DNA from: PALSA-1296 sp038210275
GTDB lineage: Bacteria > Bacteroidota > Ignavibacteria > Palsa-1295
DNA: 64,000 nucleotides
Direction of reading: 5' to 3'
Assembly: GCA_038210275.1 (NCBI GenBank)
Contig: JBBQWV010000002.1
Span: 1 to 64,000 of the forward strand
Shown: one piece after another, positions 54,501 to 61,797 of the stretch
Layout of the letters: the number at the start of each line of letters is the position of its first letter
How positions within the stretch are numbered: position 1 is the first letter of the stretch
Notes under the pieces: generated by a model
The model's input: the letters and a program-made list of their open reading frames with translations, nothing else
What the model was told of the DNA's origin: nothing
Databases searched by the model: none
Made by a program: the position numbers and the translations under genes

Positions 54501-55842
54501 TTTGGTTTTGTGGTATTGATGGTAAATAATACCAAGCATGAGCAATCACTCGTTGTGAAGACTGAGCTGTAGTCGCTCGCCAAACATCAACAGTACCTTT
54601 TACTACGACTTCTCCCAATCCCTCATTCATTGGAACTTGAGCATAATATTGCTCATAACGAGGAATATAAGCCGTATCTAAAAAATAAGAATTGCGTCTA
54701 TAATTTGCGGGTTGAATGACGTAATCAGTACCCGATGAACTGCCTGGACCTCCGCCGAAAGTTTTTGATTGATGGTCGCCTTTTTTCTGCGCTGCGATCG
54801 CGGTTAAATAAAGTGGGCCGAAACGCATCACACTTTTGAATCCGAAGAGTGCAGACTGAATACCAATATATTTTGACGGAGTTTTAAGCGAAACATCTCC
54901 GGCTTCTATAGATTGAATGATCTCGTCAGGAAACCCTTGATAGCTCAGCTTAAAAATATTATCAAACGAAAATTGACGAAGGCTTCCGAAATCGGTATTT
55001 ATCTTAATTTTATCACCGACTGAGCCGGTGATATTCATATTTACTTCCTGCTTAAAATCCAATCCTGTTTCCGATCCGGAAAACAATGCGCCATTGGTTG
55101 CAAGGAATTGATTATCCCGATAGGCGAGATGAATCGCTACGTCACCATTGACTCGAAGATTGATCGAAGGACGTCCGAAGATCGTCGGGACTATCGACGG
55201 TGGAATAGGAATTGAAATTGAACCATAGTCACTCAGGATTCCATTTCCTTTTTGCGGATCATTAGGATTAGCTCCTGGAGCAGTAGAAGAGGAGTTTACA
55301 TATTTCTGCGCCGCATCGTGGAATGAATTCTGTAATCCTAAATCTCTTTGCTGCTGCAAATAATCGTCAAGCTTAAATGTCTGAGGCTGACGAACGTCAA
55401 CACCCTGCACCACATCATGAGCCGTCGCATTGCCGAGCGAATCAAATTGGATTTGCCGCTTTACCGGAGTTGAAATAAATCCACCGGATGATGGTGGGTT
55501 TGCGGGATCGGCTGCAGGATTATCAATTGTTTTCGGAGGGACAAGAATCACGCTGTCTTTTCCGCCATGACCGGGGATTAGATTGCTTAGGAAATCACCT
55601 ACTTTGCTGACTGTATTCCCAATCGATTCTGTGAGAGAATCGATCTTGCTAACTGTACTGACCTTTGATGTATCGCGTTTGGTTGAATCTTTTGGGTCGT
55701 TTGATGCCGTTGTTTTTTTTAAGCCTGAGCAAGAAGGCAGAACGAGAATAAGGCAAAGCACGATAGGGATAGCGACAAGCCAATCCTTTCGGGGGGTAAT
55801 CGGGTGATCCGATATATGTACATGAGACTTCGCTCTTTGCAC
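48526..55842 (-). CDS. sprA: SprA, outer-membrane translocon of the type IX secretion system
   Basis: 2438 aa, normal for SprA/Sov. It forms the giant (36-strand) beta-barrel through which T9SS cargo leaves the cell. Visible family features: the N-terminal domain with IPIPPSIVPTIFGRPSINLRVNG (plug/barrel start), KINTDFGSLRQFSFDNIFKLSYQG and GIQSALFGFKSVMRFGPL, many long amphipathic strands, DFEGGKTEFPLMM and the NDIGLIGSQWTRG region. The start is GTG (55840-55842). The signal peptide ends IVLCLILVLPSCSG, a lipobox-like site. Single gene, followed by the repeat-bearing spacer; divergent from the LptF/G permease. It explains the sorting-domain proteins in this window. Confidence 0.95.
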   Translation of the reverse strand: MQRAKSHVHISDHPITPRKDWLVAIPIVLCLILVLPSCSGLKKTTASNDPKDSTKRDTSKVSTVSKIDSLTESIGNTVSKVGDFLSNLIPGHGGKDSVILVPPKTIDNPAADPANPPSSGGFISTPVKRQIQFDSLGNATAHDVVQGVDVRQPQTFKLDDYLQQQRDLGLQNSFHDAAQKYVNSSSTAPGANPNDPQKGNGILSDYGSISIPIPPSIVPTIFGRPSINLRVNGDVAIHLAYRDNQFLATNGALFSGSETGLDFKQEVNMNITGSVGDKIKINTDFGSLRQFSFDNIFKLSYQGFPDEIIQSIEAGDVSLKTPSKYIGIQSALFGFKSVMRFGPLYLTAIAAQKKGDHQSKTFGGGPGSSSGTDYVIQPANYRRNSYFLDTAYIPRYEQYYAQVPMNEGLGEVVVKGTVDVWRATTAQSSQRVIAHAWYYLPSIPQNQIYAQTPWHNGGNEPEFEGGPVQHLDTSQWSMNYVTGVLTLNQEPSDNDFIAVSYRTSDGRQYGERSVDIHDTDIVLKLIKPKLLYGNTRYPGWKNMLKNSYYVGATNIDENGFTAKVNYIFPTGQAYEFMRSATGVQTKAISVMGLDRYNNSNPGIRQPDGLFDVFAAGQVSPILDKRNGTLIFPYLEPFGNRILQYNAEQKRNNPKYRPDSTFYFPELYKNTTDFFRFNASKNTQIALTVRYAGGTSSTINLNAFNIVDGSVRVTAGGRQLVEGVDYRVDVNGGTITLLKPDLATAGQISVDYDVHDIFTTSTKNLLGLRGEIPILDHGLLGMTLMNFSLHQPSIKTRQGEEPLSNWIIGADAGYKFNAQWLTSAMNALPIFNLKDKSDVSVKLDGAVSLPNPNTQVSPMAVDNNASIAYLDDFEGGKTEFPLMMSYGRWAHASQPQGIQYYLDRGFYGSSTINYSQNEINKRKARTWWYERYPRDVLITDIEPNKNFGSGTPPNAQVLDVVFDPTIRNGIYNPYPDLSESDDNRWGGLMQWDQGLNVQATNTDAIQFWMNIDPDTDPSSVNGVLHFDMGRISEDVIPDGRLESEDRNGNGRYDPDEDIGLDTLQNDIEKTSLPGAFDPNDPNNDNYSYDINQQVYDHINGTEGNQNDASYGLHPDNEDLDGNSTLDQADNYYEYDIPINPTNNPYIVGQGNKGWVQYRIPITDFKRAIGNLDSSFSNISYYRMWFTGFSKRIHLRFNDIGLIGSQWTRGKEGLNPLNPTGDNSFEINYVNIEDNANPPTSYVGPPGVARDRLAGGASVILGNEQSIDMKLKCVQSGTKREVTRIFPSPNDLFNYRAMAIWVHGDGAMPKTITDKDSTHVYAYFRFGTDQYNFYEYRLPLVQDWQNIHVDFGKFAALKSTKKNYNDTVFEFANDGIVGSRMRVVGSPTMTNAPFFTLGVDNESPDQCLTTDVWWDELRLLEANNKVDYALSATVQAKLAEFGLLTGSILNEGPDFHRVDERFNINRTRNFAWNLTGEFQMQKILPTWLEKGTVFPLTIAHSETILTPKYVPNTDVEVNAAVAKIQEAVTLGRLTQTEATALADSIRLTNETLTVRNSFAATGVHFTFPGSFFLLPAFLNRLTYGFGYGEEFTRSPQFLYNRSWSWTGSIVYDLQQIPNISISPLSWVNPATFDIGRYSAWKINFLPQKFTTGISVTRGRQHYLNRISTLSFPPFSTYQDTIDVLNGNVPFINRIFTSNRGFGFSWKLTENGFLSPQIDYRLDVSSNLGGLETYNVNNSSGNDYDTTSFYQRTFKSMVNDIFFKDGAFARLGQDFLTVQHIQLTTNPRLPWILWIDKFIRPIFSYTVDYKWTDALTGQQNARTGSWTNVIRTGLEFNLRDLGIGIFGNDVAAPAAGSRRSRADAQNVQGDDPIRRPGQLSDNPESQGRIPPVDLNQPMRPGVRRVNDGMMSASPGTRPLPIEQHAVVKTQQPGEVTDTSLAHSPGVGTRGIVDDLSVNDTLLVPKAPTVPPEEIVDDGGGITARDIAKALIQKPFFDWNGTKFNFIQTNYSLNGALQGNGSGITNFLARGIFSPEYDADGPSRAYQLGLITDPSGRLVIKFIPVFPFIQFGVRHGLRAANPYNTSETVEVTDVFTQKNTFELQTSRPLWTGATINLNWKTEFTYDERDQLQILKDGNILPLTTAKTGDISRTFLSIPPLFGFSQSGIQKVGQLWIQKTAAIGANTDLARDTLSATVKNQIQVESFQQGFETLPIFKSFLREYLPRLNYSFNWSGLEKFILFKWTSADRVSFRTGYTGNYKRTFKLNPGDIDELTTLQTVSYAFRPLIALDFGWDKIGGGKLSASTNYDTQTDWAADYSFNRITKRLATTFGITANFQKEGLSIPFLKLNLKNTFGATFVFSQTIANDLYYQFNDILTNPGGTSNGGITKTTFEPRVSYDLNQQLTIEAFYRYERTTPAASGVLVPPTRLITAGFDIRLKVF

Positions 55843-56152
55843 TCGTGCTCTTAAAGAAGAATTTATCCGATAACAAAAATCATCAACCGATCTCTCTTAG
55901 CAGAAAGGATGATGCCGTCGTATTTAATGATGTTTCGTCGCTAAGGCGTCGAAGTTATTAAATTGTCACAAGTTATCGATAAATATTCTCCCTTAAAATA
56001 GTGCAAAATGCCTTAAATTTTAACAGAAACAGCAAACTACCCGTTCCGAATGATAGAGGCAAAATCCATTACTTCTTATTCATTCCACAAACATCTTTAA
56101 CCGGATTCTTCATTCTTGAATCATTCTTCTATCACTCTTCGTTAAAAGAACA
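55843..56152. other. Divergent promoter region between sprA and the LptF/G gene
   Basis: 310 bp, AT-rich, no coding sequence. A short imperfect hairpin occurs near 55928-55946 (TTTCGTCGCTAAGGCGTCGAA). I see no repeat family member or convincing promoter box. Confidence 0.4.
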
Positions 56153-57571
56153 ATGCACAATGAATCCCATGATCCATTAAAGCGCTCTTGGTGGCGTACG
56201 TCTCTGCGAGTATGGAGTTACATCCTTGCGGCGCATATTGGTCCATTTATTCTTGCCTTTATCGTGATCATGTTTGTCTTTTTGCTGCAATTCCTAATGC
56301 GTTTCATTGATAAGATCGTCGGCAAAGGTCTTGATCTTTGGACGATCATTCGACTGATCTCGCTGAACCTTGCATGGATGGTCGTCCTTGCTATGCCAAT
56401 GGCAGCACTTGTTGCAAGCCTGATGGCATTCGGTTCTTTGGCTGCTTCGAATGAAATGACAGCGATGAAAGCCTCCGGAGTTAGTTTTATGCGGATGCTC
56501 TTCCCTGCTATGCTTTTAGGATTAGTATTGGCGTATGGCGATCTTGTTTTTAATAATGATATACTTCCTGATGCTAATCATGCCGCAAAGGATTTGATGA
56601 GCGATATCCAAAGAAAGAAACCAACCTTCATCGTCCGTGCCGGTCAGTTTAGCGACGATGATGCTCTGCCCGGATATTCTATATTAGCTCGGAAGACTGC
56701 AGAAAATTCCAGCGATCTTGAAGGTGTAACTATCTACGATCACTCTGTCGGAAATGAGACGAGAGTTCTGACTGCCAAAAAAGGCAACCTCACTTTTACC
56801 AGAGATTTTAAGAAGCTCATCCTGACTCTTCACGAGGGCGAAATTCACCAATTCTTTAATGCACAGCCTGCTGATTATCGTCGCGGTGCATTTGAAACTT
56901 ACATCGTACGAATCCCTGCTTCAGGTTTTGATTTTATGAATCAAGGTGAATCCGAGCGCGGCGACCGTGAATTATCAGCTAAAGAATTGATGAAATATGT
57001 GGTCAGGCGTTATTCTGCCGCCGATAAACAACAAGTTACTTTTGCGGGATTACTCAAGCGTTTTGCCGATGATATTACTAATACAAAAGCTACTTCGATT
57101 CCTGATACCTCTGTAGCTGATAGTAATCGTAAAGCAAGAGTGATCGGAAATTTCAGACAGAGTCTTTTTCAAATCCCATCAGAAGCATCGCAAATTGTTG
57201 GTACAAGACTTGATGCCGGAAGCTATCTCGTCGAAGTCCACAAAAAATATGCTTTGCCTGTTGCCTGTTTTGTCTTTATTCTTTTAGGCGCTCCCCTTGG
57301 GGCGTTAGCAAAAAAAGGCGGAATCGGAATGGGTGTTGGGCTATCTATCGGATTTTTTATTTTGTATTGGGCTTGCCTCATCGGAGGCGAGAAATTTGCT
57401 GACCGGGGGCTTATTGCACCATGGGAAGGAATGTGGGCTGCAAATATTGTTTTAGGAATCTTGGGCGGATTTCTCACTTTACGTGTTCTTAGAGAAAGGC
57501 CGGGCATCTCGCTCGGATGGATTTCAAGAATATTTAAGAAAAAGAATAAGAATGAAACAGTGGCAGTATAA
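56153..57571 (+). CDS. LptF/LptG-family lipopolysaccharide export permease (YjgP/YjgQ)
   Basis: 472 aa. Three N-terminal membrane helices (ILAAHIGPFILAFIVIMFVFLL; LISLNLAWMVVLAMPMAALVASL; MLFPAMLLGLVLAYGDLVF), a periplasmic beta-jellyroll (about 130-380, ADGRVLTAKKG-type strands) and three C-terminal helices (VACFVFILLGAPLGALAKKGG, GLSIGFFILYWACLIGGE, WAANIVLGILGGFLTL). Works with LptB to move LPS to the outer membrane. The end overlaps the next lipoprotein gene by 20 bp. Whether it is LptF or LptG is not decidable here. Confidence 0.9.
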   Translation: MHNESHDPLKRSWWRTSLRVWSYILAAHIGPFILAFIVIMFVFLLQFLMRFIDKIVGKGLDLWTIIRLISLNLAWMVVLAMPMAALVASLMAFGSLAASNEMTAMKASGVSFMRMLFPAMLLGLVLAYGDLVFNNDILPDANHAAKDLMSDIQRKKPTFIVRAGQFSDDDALPGYSILARKTAENSSDLEGVTIYDHSVGNETRVLTAKKGNLTFTRDFKKLILTLHEGEIHQFFNAQPADYRRGAFETYIVRIPASGFDFMNQGESERGDRELSAKELMKYVVRRYSAADKQQVTFAGLLKRFADDITNTKATSIPDTSVADSNRKARVIGNFRQSLFQIPSEASQIVGTRLDAGSYLVEVHKKYALPVACFVFILLGAPLGALAKKGGIGMGVGLSIGFFILYWACLIGGEKFADRGLIAPWEGMWAANIVLGILGGFLTLRVLRERPGISLGWISRIFKKKNKNETVAV

Positions 57572-58094
57572 ATATATAGTTATCGTTTTCGGACTTCTCC
57601 TCATTTCCTCATGCTGCGATCCTGCGCAGAAAAATTCATTTCCCCAAGTGATGACTTCGTCCTATAACGACACAGCGATTAAAGATGCGGATCAAGTTAT
57701 TGTTATAGGTTTACCTGCTCCTGATCCACTTGATTCTGCTTACTATCCGATCTATAGTCTCGATATTCAAAACACCGGCTCAGAAGCTGATACTTTTACA
57801 GTTTCCTATAACCGGTCAAGTGGACTTTTCGGAATTCCGCTTATTGCTCAGGCTTATGTTCAACCCGGTGAGACAAAGACATTCAGCACCTACGGTCCCA
57901 TCCCATCAAATTCACTTGATAGTGCAAAATATCGTTACCTCGATTTCTTTGTTAAAACGAAAGATAGTATTTCTCTTTTCGTTTTGCAGCCAAAGATCTC
58001 CATTCATTATGGACAAACACCTAATGGCGCAGAGCAATGTGGAGTCGCCGGAAAAGATATTACCGTTGATCCTTTAAAATTAAAACATAAGTAG
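57552..58094 (+). CDS. Small lipoprotein of unknown function
   Basis: 180 aa from the ATG at 57552 (longer readings start inside the permease gene). Lipobox LLLISSCCDP gives lipidated Cys about 20. The mature part looks like one Ig/ASH-like sandwich: YSLDIQNTGSEADTFTVSYN, AYVQPGETKTFSTYGPIP and KTKDSISLFVLQPKISIHYG. Overlap with the LptF/G gene suggests coupling; its role in LPS export is not established. Confidence 0.75.
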   Translation: MKQWQYKYIVIVFGLLLISSCCDPAQKNSFPQVMTSSYNDTAIKDADQVIVIGLPAPDPLDSAYYPIYSLDIQNTGSEADTFTVSYNRSSGLFGIPLIAQAYVQPGETKTFSTYGPIPSNSLDSAKYRYLDFFVKTKDSISLFVLQPKISIHYGQTPNGAEQCGVAGKDITVDPLKLKHK

Positions 58095-58099
58095 AAATT

Positions 58100-58133
58100 A
58101 AAAACCGCAACTCCTTTCGAAGCTGCGGTTTTT
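58100..58133. terminator. Bidirectional terminator between the lipoprotein gene and rpsG
   Basis: Perfect 10-bp stem AAAAACCGCA (58100-58109) with TGCGGTTTTT (58124-58133), 14-nt loop. T-run on both strands, serving both convergent genes. Confidence 0.85.
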
Positions 58134-58154
58134 CTAAATCTAAATTTCAGAAGA

Positions 58155-58625
58155 TTAGAATCTGCTGAAATGCGCGAATGCTTTATTGGCTTCTGCCATA
58201 CGATGCACGTCATCACGCTTCTTGATTGTTGTGCCTTCGTTGTTGCTTGCAGCAAGTAACTCTGCTGCTAAACGCTGCGCCATTGACTTCTCGCCACGAG
58301 CGCGGCTATACTGGATCAACCAGCGAAGTGCAAGTGCATTGCGGCGATCAGGACGAACTTCCGTCGGAACCTGATACGTTGCACCACCAACTCTACGTGA
58401 TTTTACTTCGACGGCTGGTGCGGCATTGCCTACTGCTTTCTTAAAAACTTCTAATCCGTTCTGACCGGATTTCTCCTCCATAATGTCTATCGCATCGTAC
58501 ATGATACGCTGCGCAACGGCTTTCTTGCCGTCAAGCATTAAGGAATTAACAAATTGGGTAACAAGCGTATCGCCGAATTTTGGATCGGGAGTACGCGGAC
58601 GTTTTTGCGAGGTATGTTTTCTCAT
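58155..58625 (-). CDS. rpsG: 30S ribosomal protein S7
   Basis: 156 aa, normal length. Primary 16S rRNA-binding protein of the 30S head. Signature LVTQFVNSLMLDGKKAVAQRI (about 24-44), IMEEKSGQNGLEVFKKAVGNAAPAVEVKSRRVGGATYQVP (about 48-88) and the C-terminal KRDDVHRMAEANKAFAHF. Second gene of a str-type pair, but fusA and tuf do not follow: the convergent lipoprotein gene does. The gap to rpsL (272 bp) is unusually large and holds a repeat. Confidence 0.97.
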   Translation of the reverse strand: MRKHTSQKRPRTPDPKFGDTLVTQFVNSLMLDGKKAVAQRIMYDAIDIMEEKSGQNGLEVFKKAVGNAAPAVEVKSRRVGGATYQVPTEVRPDRRNALALRWLIQYSRARGEKSMAQRLAAELLAASNNEGTTIKKRDDVHRMAEANKAFAHFSRF

Positions 58626-58759
58626 TGATTGATGCTTAATGCGTTTAACAAGAGTCAGATCGGTTTGCTACTTTTGGTAGCCGTAAGCGTTAGCTTGCGA
58701 ATGCCCTCTGACCACCATCCGTTCAAAAAAGAACGGACTCCTAATAAAATTTTCAACCT

Positions 58760-58885
58760 GTGTCATTGCGAGGAAGGAGCGATAGCGACTGACGAAGCAA
58801 TCTCCTTGGCAATTTGTAGAACCTTGCAGTCTACCACGATTGAGGGGATTGCTTCGTTGGGCTAAAGCCCTCCTTGCAATGACAC
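58760..58885. repeat. Dispersed TIR element inserted between rpsL and rpsG (copy 4)
   Basis: 126 bp, ends GTGTCATTGCGAGGA (58760-58774) and TCCTTGCAATGACAC (58871-58885), one mismatch. Internal TCTACCACGATTGA and GGGATTGCTTCG match the copy at 9811-9945. It lies in the 272-bp gap of the ribosomal protein pair. Confidence 0.8.
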
Positions 58886-58897
58886 CCTTATTCAAAT

Positions 58898-59269
58898 TTA
58901 TTTCGGCTTCTTTGCGCCGTACTTCGATCTTGCCTGCTTGCGGTTCTGTACGCCTTGTGTATCAAGGGTTCCGCGAATGATGTGATAACGCACACCCGGA
59001 AGATCTTTTACTCTTCCGCCGCGGATCATCACGATCGAATGCTCCTGAAGGTTATGTCCTTCGCCAGGAATATATGCCGTAACTTCCATACCCGTCGTGA
59101 GTTTTACGCGGGCTACTTTGCGCATTGCCGAATTCGGCTTTTTCGGAGTCGTTGTGTAAACTCTTGTGCATACACCGCGACGCTGCGGTGAATTTTTCAA
59201 CGCAGGCGATTTGCTCTTAAAGTTAAGCTCTTCGCGTCCCAAACGCACCAATTGGTTAATTGTTGGCAT
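58898..59269 (-). CDS. rpsL: 30S ribosomal protein S12
   Basis: 123 aa, normal length. Decoding-centre protein. PTINQLVRLGREE at the start, TTTPKKPNSAMRKVARVKL (about 38-56; Lys42/43 unchanged), GEGHNLQEHSIVMIRGGRVKDLPGVRYHI (about 69-97; Lys88-type residue in VKDLPG unchanged, so no streptomycin-resistance substitution). Shine-Dalgarno AAGGA five bases before the ATG. Confidence 0.97.
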   Translation of the reverse strand: MPTINQLVRLGREELNFKSKSPALKNSPQRRGVCTRVYTTTPKKPNSAMRKVARVKLTTGMEVTAYIPGEGHNLQEHSIVMIRGGRVKDLPGVRYHIIRGTLDTQGVQNRKQARSKYGAKKPK

Positions 59270-59390
59270 TAAATTCCTTCTTTATGACTAAAAAAAACGG
59301 TATAAAATTAGAGGTCATTAAACCCATTTCATGCCACTTCGGTTCGCCAAAAATGCGAGAAAACAGCCTTCTCCCCAACTATATCTTCTC

Positions 59391-59419
59391 TCCAGTAGGA
59401 CGGACTCTCAGTCCGTCCG
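59391..59419. repeat. Small palindromic repeat, copy 4
   Basis: Arms GGACGGACT (59398-59406) and AGTCCGTCC (59410-59418), loop CTC. Linked, as at 6467, to a TIR element beginning 15 nt downstream (59435); the copy and its flank match 6463-6555 at about 90 positions with only about five differences. Confidence 0.85.
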
Positions 59420-59434
59420 AACCAGAATCCCATT

Positions 59435-59480
59435 GTGTCATTGCGAGAAGTCCGCTTGCGGATTACGAAGCAATCCCCTC
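59435..59480. repeat. Truncated left half of the TIR element (copy 5)
   Basis: Starts GTGTCATTGCGAG and runs to GCAATCCCCTC, matching the left 45 bp of 6511-6630; the right half is missing. Confidence 0.7.
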
Positions 59481-59810
59481 ATAGATTCTAGCACCTTAGT
59501 TTATGCACGATTAAGAAAGATGGGACTCCTCAATAATCTTAATCCCCAAATCTAAATTCCGGCAAAACTCAAAAGTTACCCCGCAACTCCTTATAATTCA
59601 TCAACATCGCTCTGCACATAGCAAAGTCTTTAGTCTTTAGTTATTAGTCTTTAGCAGAAAACCACTCCAAATATCTGCCCCCATTTCATCCCTCATCCTT
59701 CATCCTTTCCTCAAAACCTCCGGGTGAGCGACTGTAACTCTATATAATTCAAGTACATCGTTATGCACATTTCTGTTGTTCACTGCTTATAGTTAACAGT
59801 GAAATAAGAA

Positions 59811-59850
59811 CGTCATTGCGAGACCGGCACCAGCCGGTCGTGGCAATCTA
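59811..59850. repeat. TIR-like remnant with ACCGGC/GCCGGT palindrome
   Basis: CGTCATTGCGAGACCGGC, then ACCA, then GCCGGTCGTGGCAATC: the end motif of the TIR family with a compact internal palindrome in place of the usual 90-bp core. Confidence 0.6.
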
Positions 59851-59865
59851 AAATCTGTAAGGGTA

Positions 59866-59951
59866 TAGGTGCTCATCATACTGGAGATAATATACGGACA
59901 AAATATGCTTTTGTCAAGTGCTTTTAAAAGATTTAATATTGCGGGCACCTA
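59866..59951. repeat. MITE-like element with TAGGTGC/GCACCTA ends (copy 2)
   Basis: 86 bp, ends TAGGTGC (59866-59872) and GCACCTA (59945-59951); right half shared with 7678-7764, including TTTAAAAGATTTAATATTGC. The left half is more diverged but alignable. Confidence 0.7.
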
Positions 59952-59960
59952 TGCAAAAAA

Positions 59961-60150
59961 AATCTCCCACCGTACCAAGGAGGGGCTATAAAAAAAAACT
60001 CCCCCGCCTTTTCAAGGCGGGGGTTGGGGGGCGGTTGACCCCATGCCGTTTCTAAACTCAGGGTCAACCACCCCAACCCCTCCTTCAAAAGGAGGGACTA
60101 TAAAAAAACTCCCCAGACTTTTCAAGGCGGGGGTTAGGGGGCGGTTGATC
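59961..60150. repeat. Two tandem GC-rich hairpin repeats (copies B1 and B2)
   Basis: B1 59961-60040 (left part degenerate) and B2 60061-60149, each with the CCCCCGCC-type/GGCGGGGG hairpin and ending GGTTGACC or GGTTGATC. Same family as 48321-48417. They lie downstream of the 60247 gene on its strand and could serve as a terminator. Confidence 0.75.
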
Positions 60151-60246
60151 AATCTTCAAACCCTCAAGCTCGGCAGACTTCAAAATGAAGGTACCTGTGC
60201 CGCTTCCATTTTGACCAATGATAAAGGATGCGTACAAGCAATCTGC

Positions 60247-61554
60247 TTAGGGTGCGATTCTTGTAATTTTACCTGTTACCTGATATTTTTCTGTCTCCAG
60301 TCGAAAGAATAAATTTCCGGATGGTAAATTTCGTAGATCAACCGGAATGGTATGCTCGCCCTGCGATTGGAAGTTGTTTTGAATAATAGCGCGAACAACT
60401 TTGCCTGTCAAATCATACAGGGTAATTGTCACATGCTGAGGTGAAGGAATTGTATAATGAATACTTACTGAAGACGATGCAGGTTCGGGGAAAGATTGAA
60501 CGATTATTGAATCGAAGGGAAGGTATTGACGTACCCATGAATACCCGCCATTTATCGTACGTAAGATTATTCCTCCGTCTCCAACAATCGTGCCCGTTAT
60601 TGAATCGCTAAAGGAAACAGCTTTTAATTCAGTGACAACACCGCTCTCCTGTTTAAACCAAGAGTTTCCTCCATCATTAGTTCTATATATTATCCCTCCG
60701 TATCCAACGACTGTTCCGTAAATTGAATCTATAAAACTTATGCCTAAAAATCCCCCAGACTTTTCGGGTTCAATTGTGGTTTTCTTCCAAGATATTCCGC
60801 CATCAGTTGAACGCACAATAATAGCAGGTTTGGGTACGTCTCCTATTATTACATCATTTCCTACAGCAAATTCGATGTTTTTTGTGACGAGTTGACAACT
60901 AAAGAAATGTGCTCGGCGGAAAGAGGTATCTCGCTGTTTAATATATCCTGTCCCGCCCATTCGCAAAATGGTACTGTCTCCAACGATAAGACCGTTGAGG
61001 GAATCAACGTAATTCATAGCATAAAATGTAGTAAAATCTAACCCTCCTAAATTAATTTGCGATGATTTCCACGTTGCTCCGGCATCGCTACTACTCAGAA
61101 TGGTATAATTGGTCGCAAGAGCATAACCATAACGTGCAGATGGAAAGCTGAGACTCAAAATGCCCTCTAATGGAAAACTTGTATCTACCTTTGAATGGGT
61201 CCAAGTATCTCCTCCATTTGAAGTATAAAAGAAATTATAACCGTCGCAAGCCGCATACACACCCGTTTTATCATTAATGGTAGAAATATCGCAAACCCGG
61301 CTCGGAGTAGGCGACTGGAACCAGCTGTTTCCTGCATTGGTAGTTCGCAAAATAAAATTTGTCCCCGTGGCTATCCATCCAGTATCTTTTGACTTAAAGC
61401 AAACTGCTCTTAAAAGGCCAGTAGTCCCGCTATTTTGCTGCGCCCACCCTAAAGGGTCACTTTCTACAGAATTTAACTGACTTTGGATTTGCTCTTGTGC
61501 AAAGCTTGCACCTACCAAAAGTACGGTGAAGACGAATGCGATGTATGACTTCAT
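60247..61554 (-). CDS. Secreted YCF48/Asp-box propeller protein with T9SS sorting domain
   Basis: 435 aa from the ATG at 61552-61554 (MKSYIAFVFTVLLVGASFAQ); the frame extends to 61587 but only this start gives a clean signal peptide. Six or seven propeller repeats: RTTNAGNSWFQSP, YTSNGGDTWTHSK, SSSDAGATWKSS, RSTDGGISWKKTT, RTNDGGNSWFKQE and RTINGGYSWVRQ. The C-terminus (SFPEPASSSVSIHYTI, TLYDLTGKVVRAI, LPSGNLFFRL) is a sorting domain. Related in its propeller to the N-terminal part of the 40349 protein. Binding partner unknown. Confidence 0.87.
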   Translation of the reverse strand: MKSYIAFVFTVLLVGASFAQEQIQSQLNSVESDPLGWAQQNSGTTGLLRAVCFKSKDTGWIATGTNFILRTTNAGNSWFQSPTPSRVCDISTINDKTGVYAACDGYNFFYTSNGGDTWTHSKVDTSFPLEGILSLSFPSARYGYALATNYTILSSSDAGATWKSSQINLGGLDFTTFYAMNYVDSLNGLIVGDSTILRMGGTGYIKQRDTSFRRAHFFSCQLVTKNIEFAVGNDVIIGDVPKPAIIVRSTDGGISWKKTTIEPEKSGGFLGISFIDSIYGTVVGYGGIIYRTNDGGNSWFKQESGVVTELKAVSFSDSITGTIVGDGGIILRTINGGYSWVRQYLPFDSIIVQSFPEPASSSVSIHYTIPSPQHVTITLYDLTGKVVRAIIQNNFQSQGEHTIPVDLRNLPSGNLFFRLETEKYQVTGKITRIAP

Positions 61555-61797
61555 GAATCTGACCTCAAAATGGATGAATACAAACATACTATCTTTTCCT
61601 TCGATGCTGTCGAAATTTAGATAACTACTTTTTCAGCTATGCGTACAAACAATTTGGTATTCTCATCGCATTATAAGTGAACTGAAGGGAGAAAAGGTTC
61701 TTTCTGAAGCAGTGGTGCTTTTGCAGACCTATGGTAGATTAATTAAATTTTCAGCATTTGGATTGTATTTCTCTGATTCTGCGTTCGAAATCTTCAG

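Larger units (their letters stand above)
59270..60246. other. Repeat-rich intergenic region (977 bp), no gene
   Basis: Stacked repeats: palindrome 59391-59419, truncated TIR element 59435-59480, a TCTTTAGTTATTAGTCTTTAG direct-repeat patch (around 59628-59655), TTCATCCTT repeats (around 59688-59712), a short TIR-like GTCATTGCGAG remnant with an ACCGGC/GCCGGT palindrome (59811-59850), the MITE-like element 59866-59951 and two GC-rich hairpin repeats 59961-60150. The rpsL promoter must lie in its left part. No ORF here resembles a protein. Confidence 0.75.

Noticed and set aside
59961..60150. Possible CRISPR-like array because of tandem GC-rich repeats.
   Set aside because: Only two units, each an inverted repeat with similar spacers, and no cas genes.
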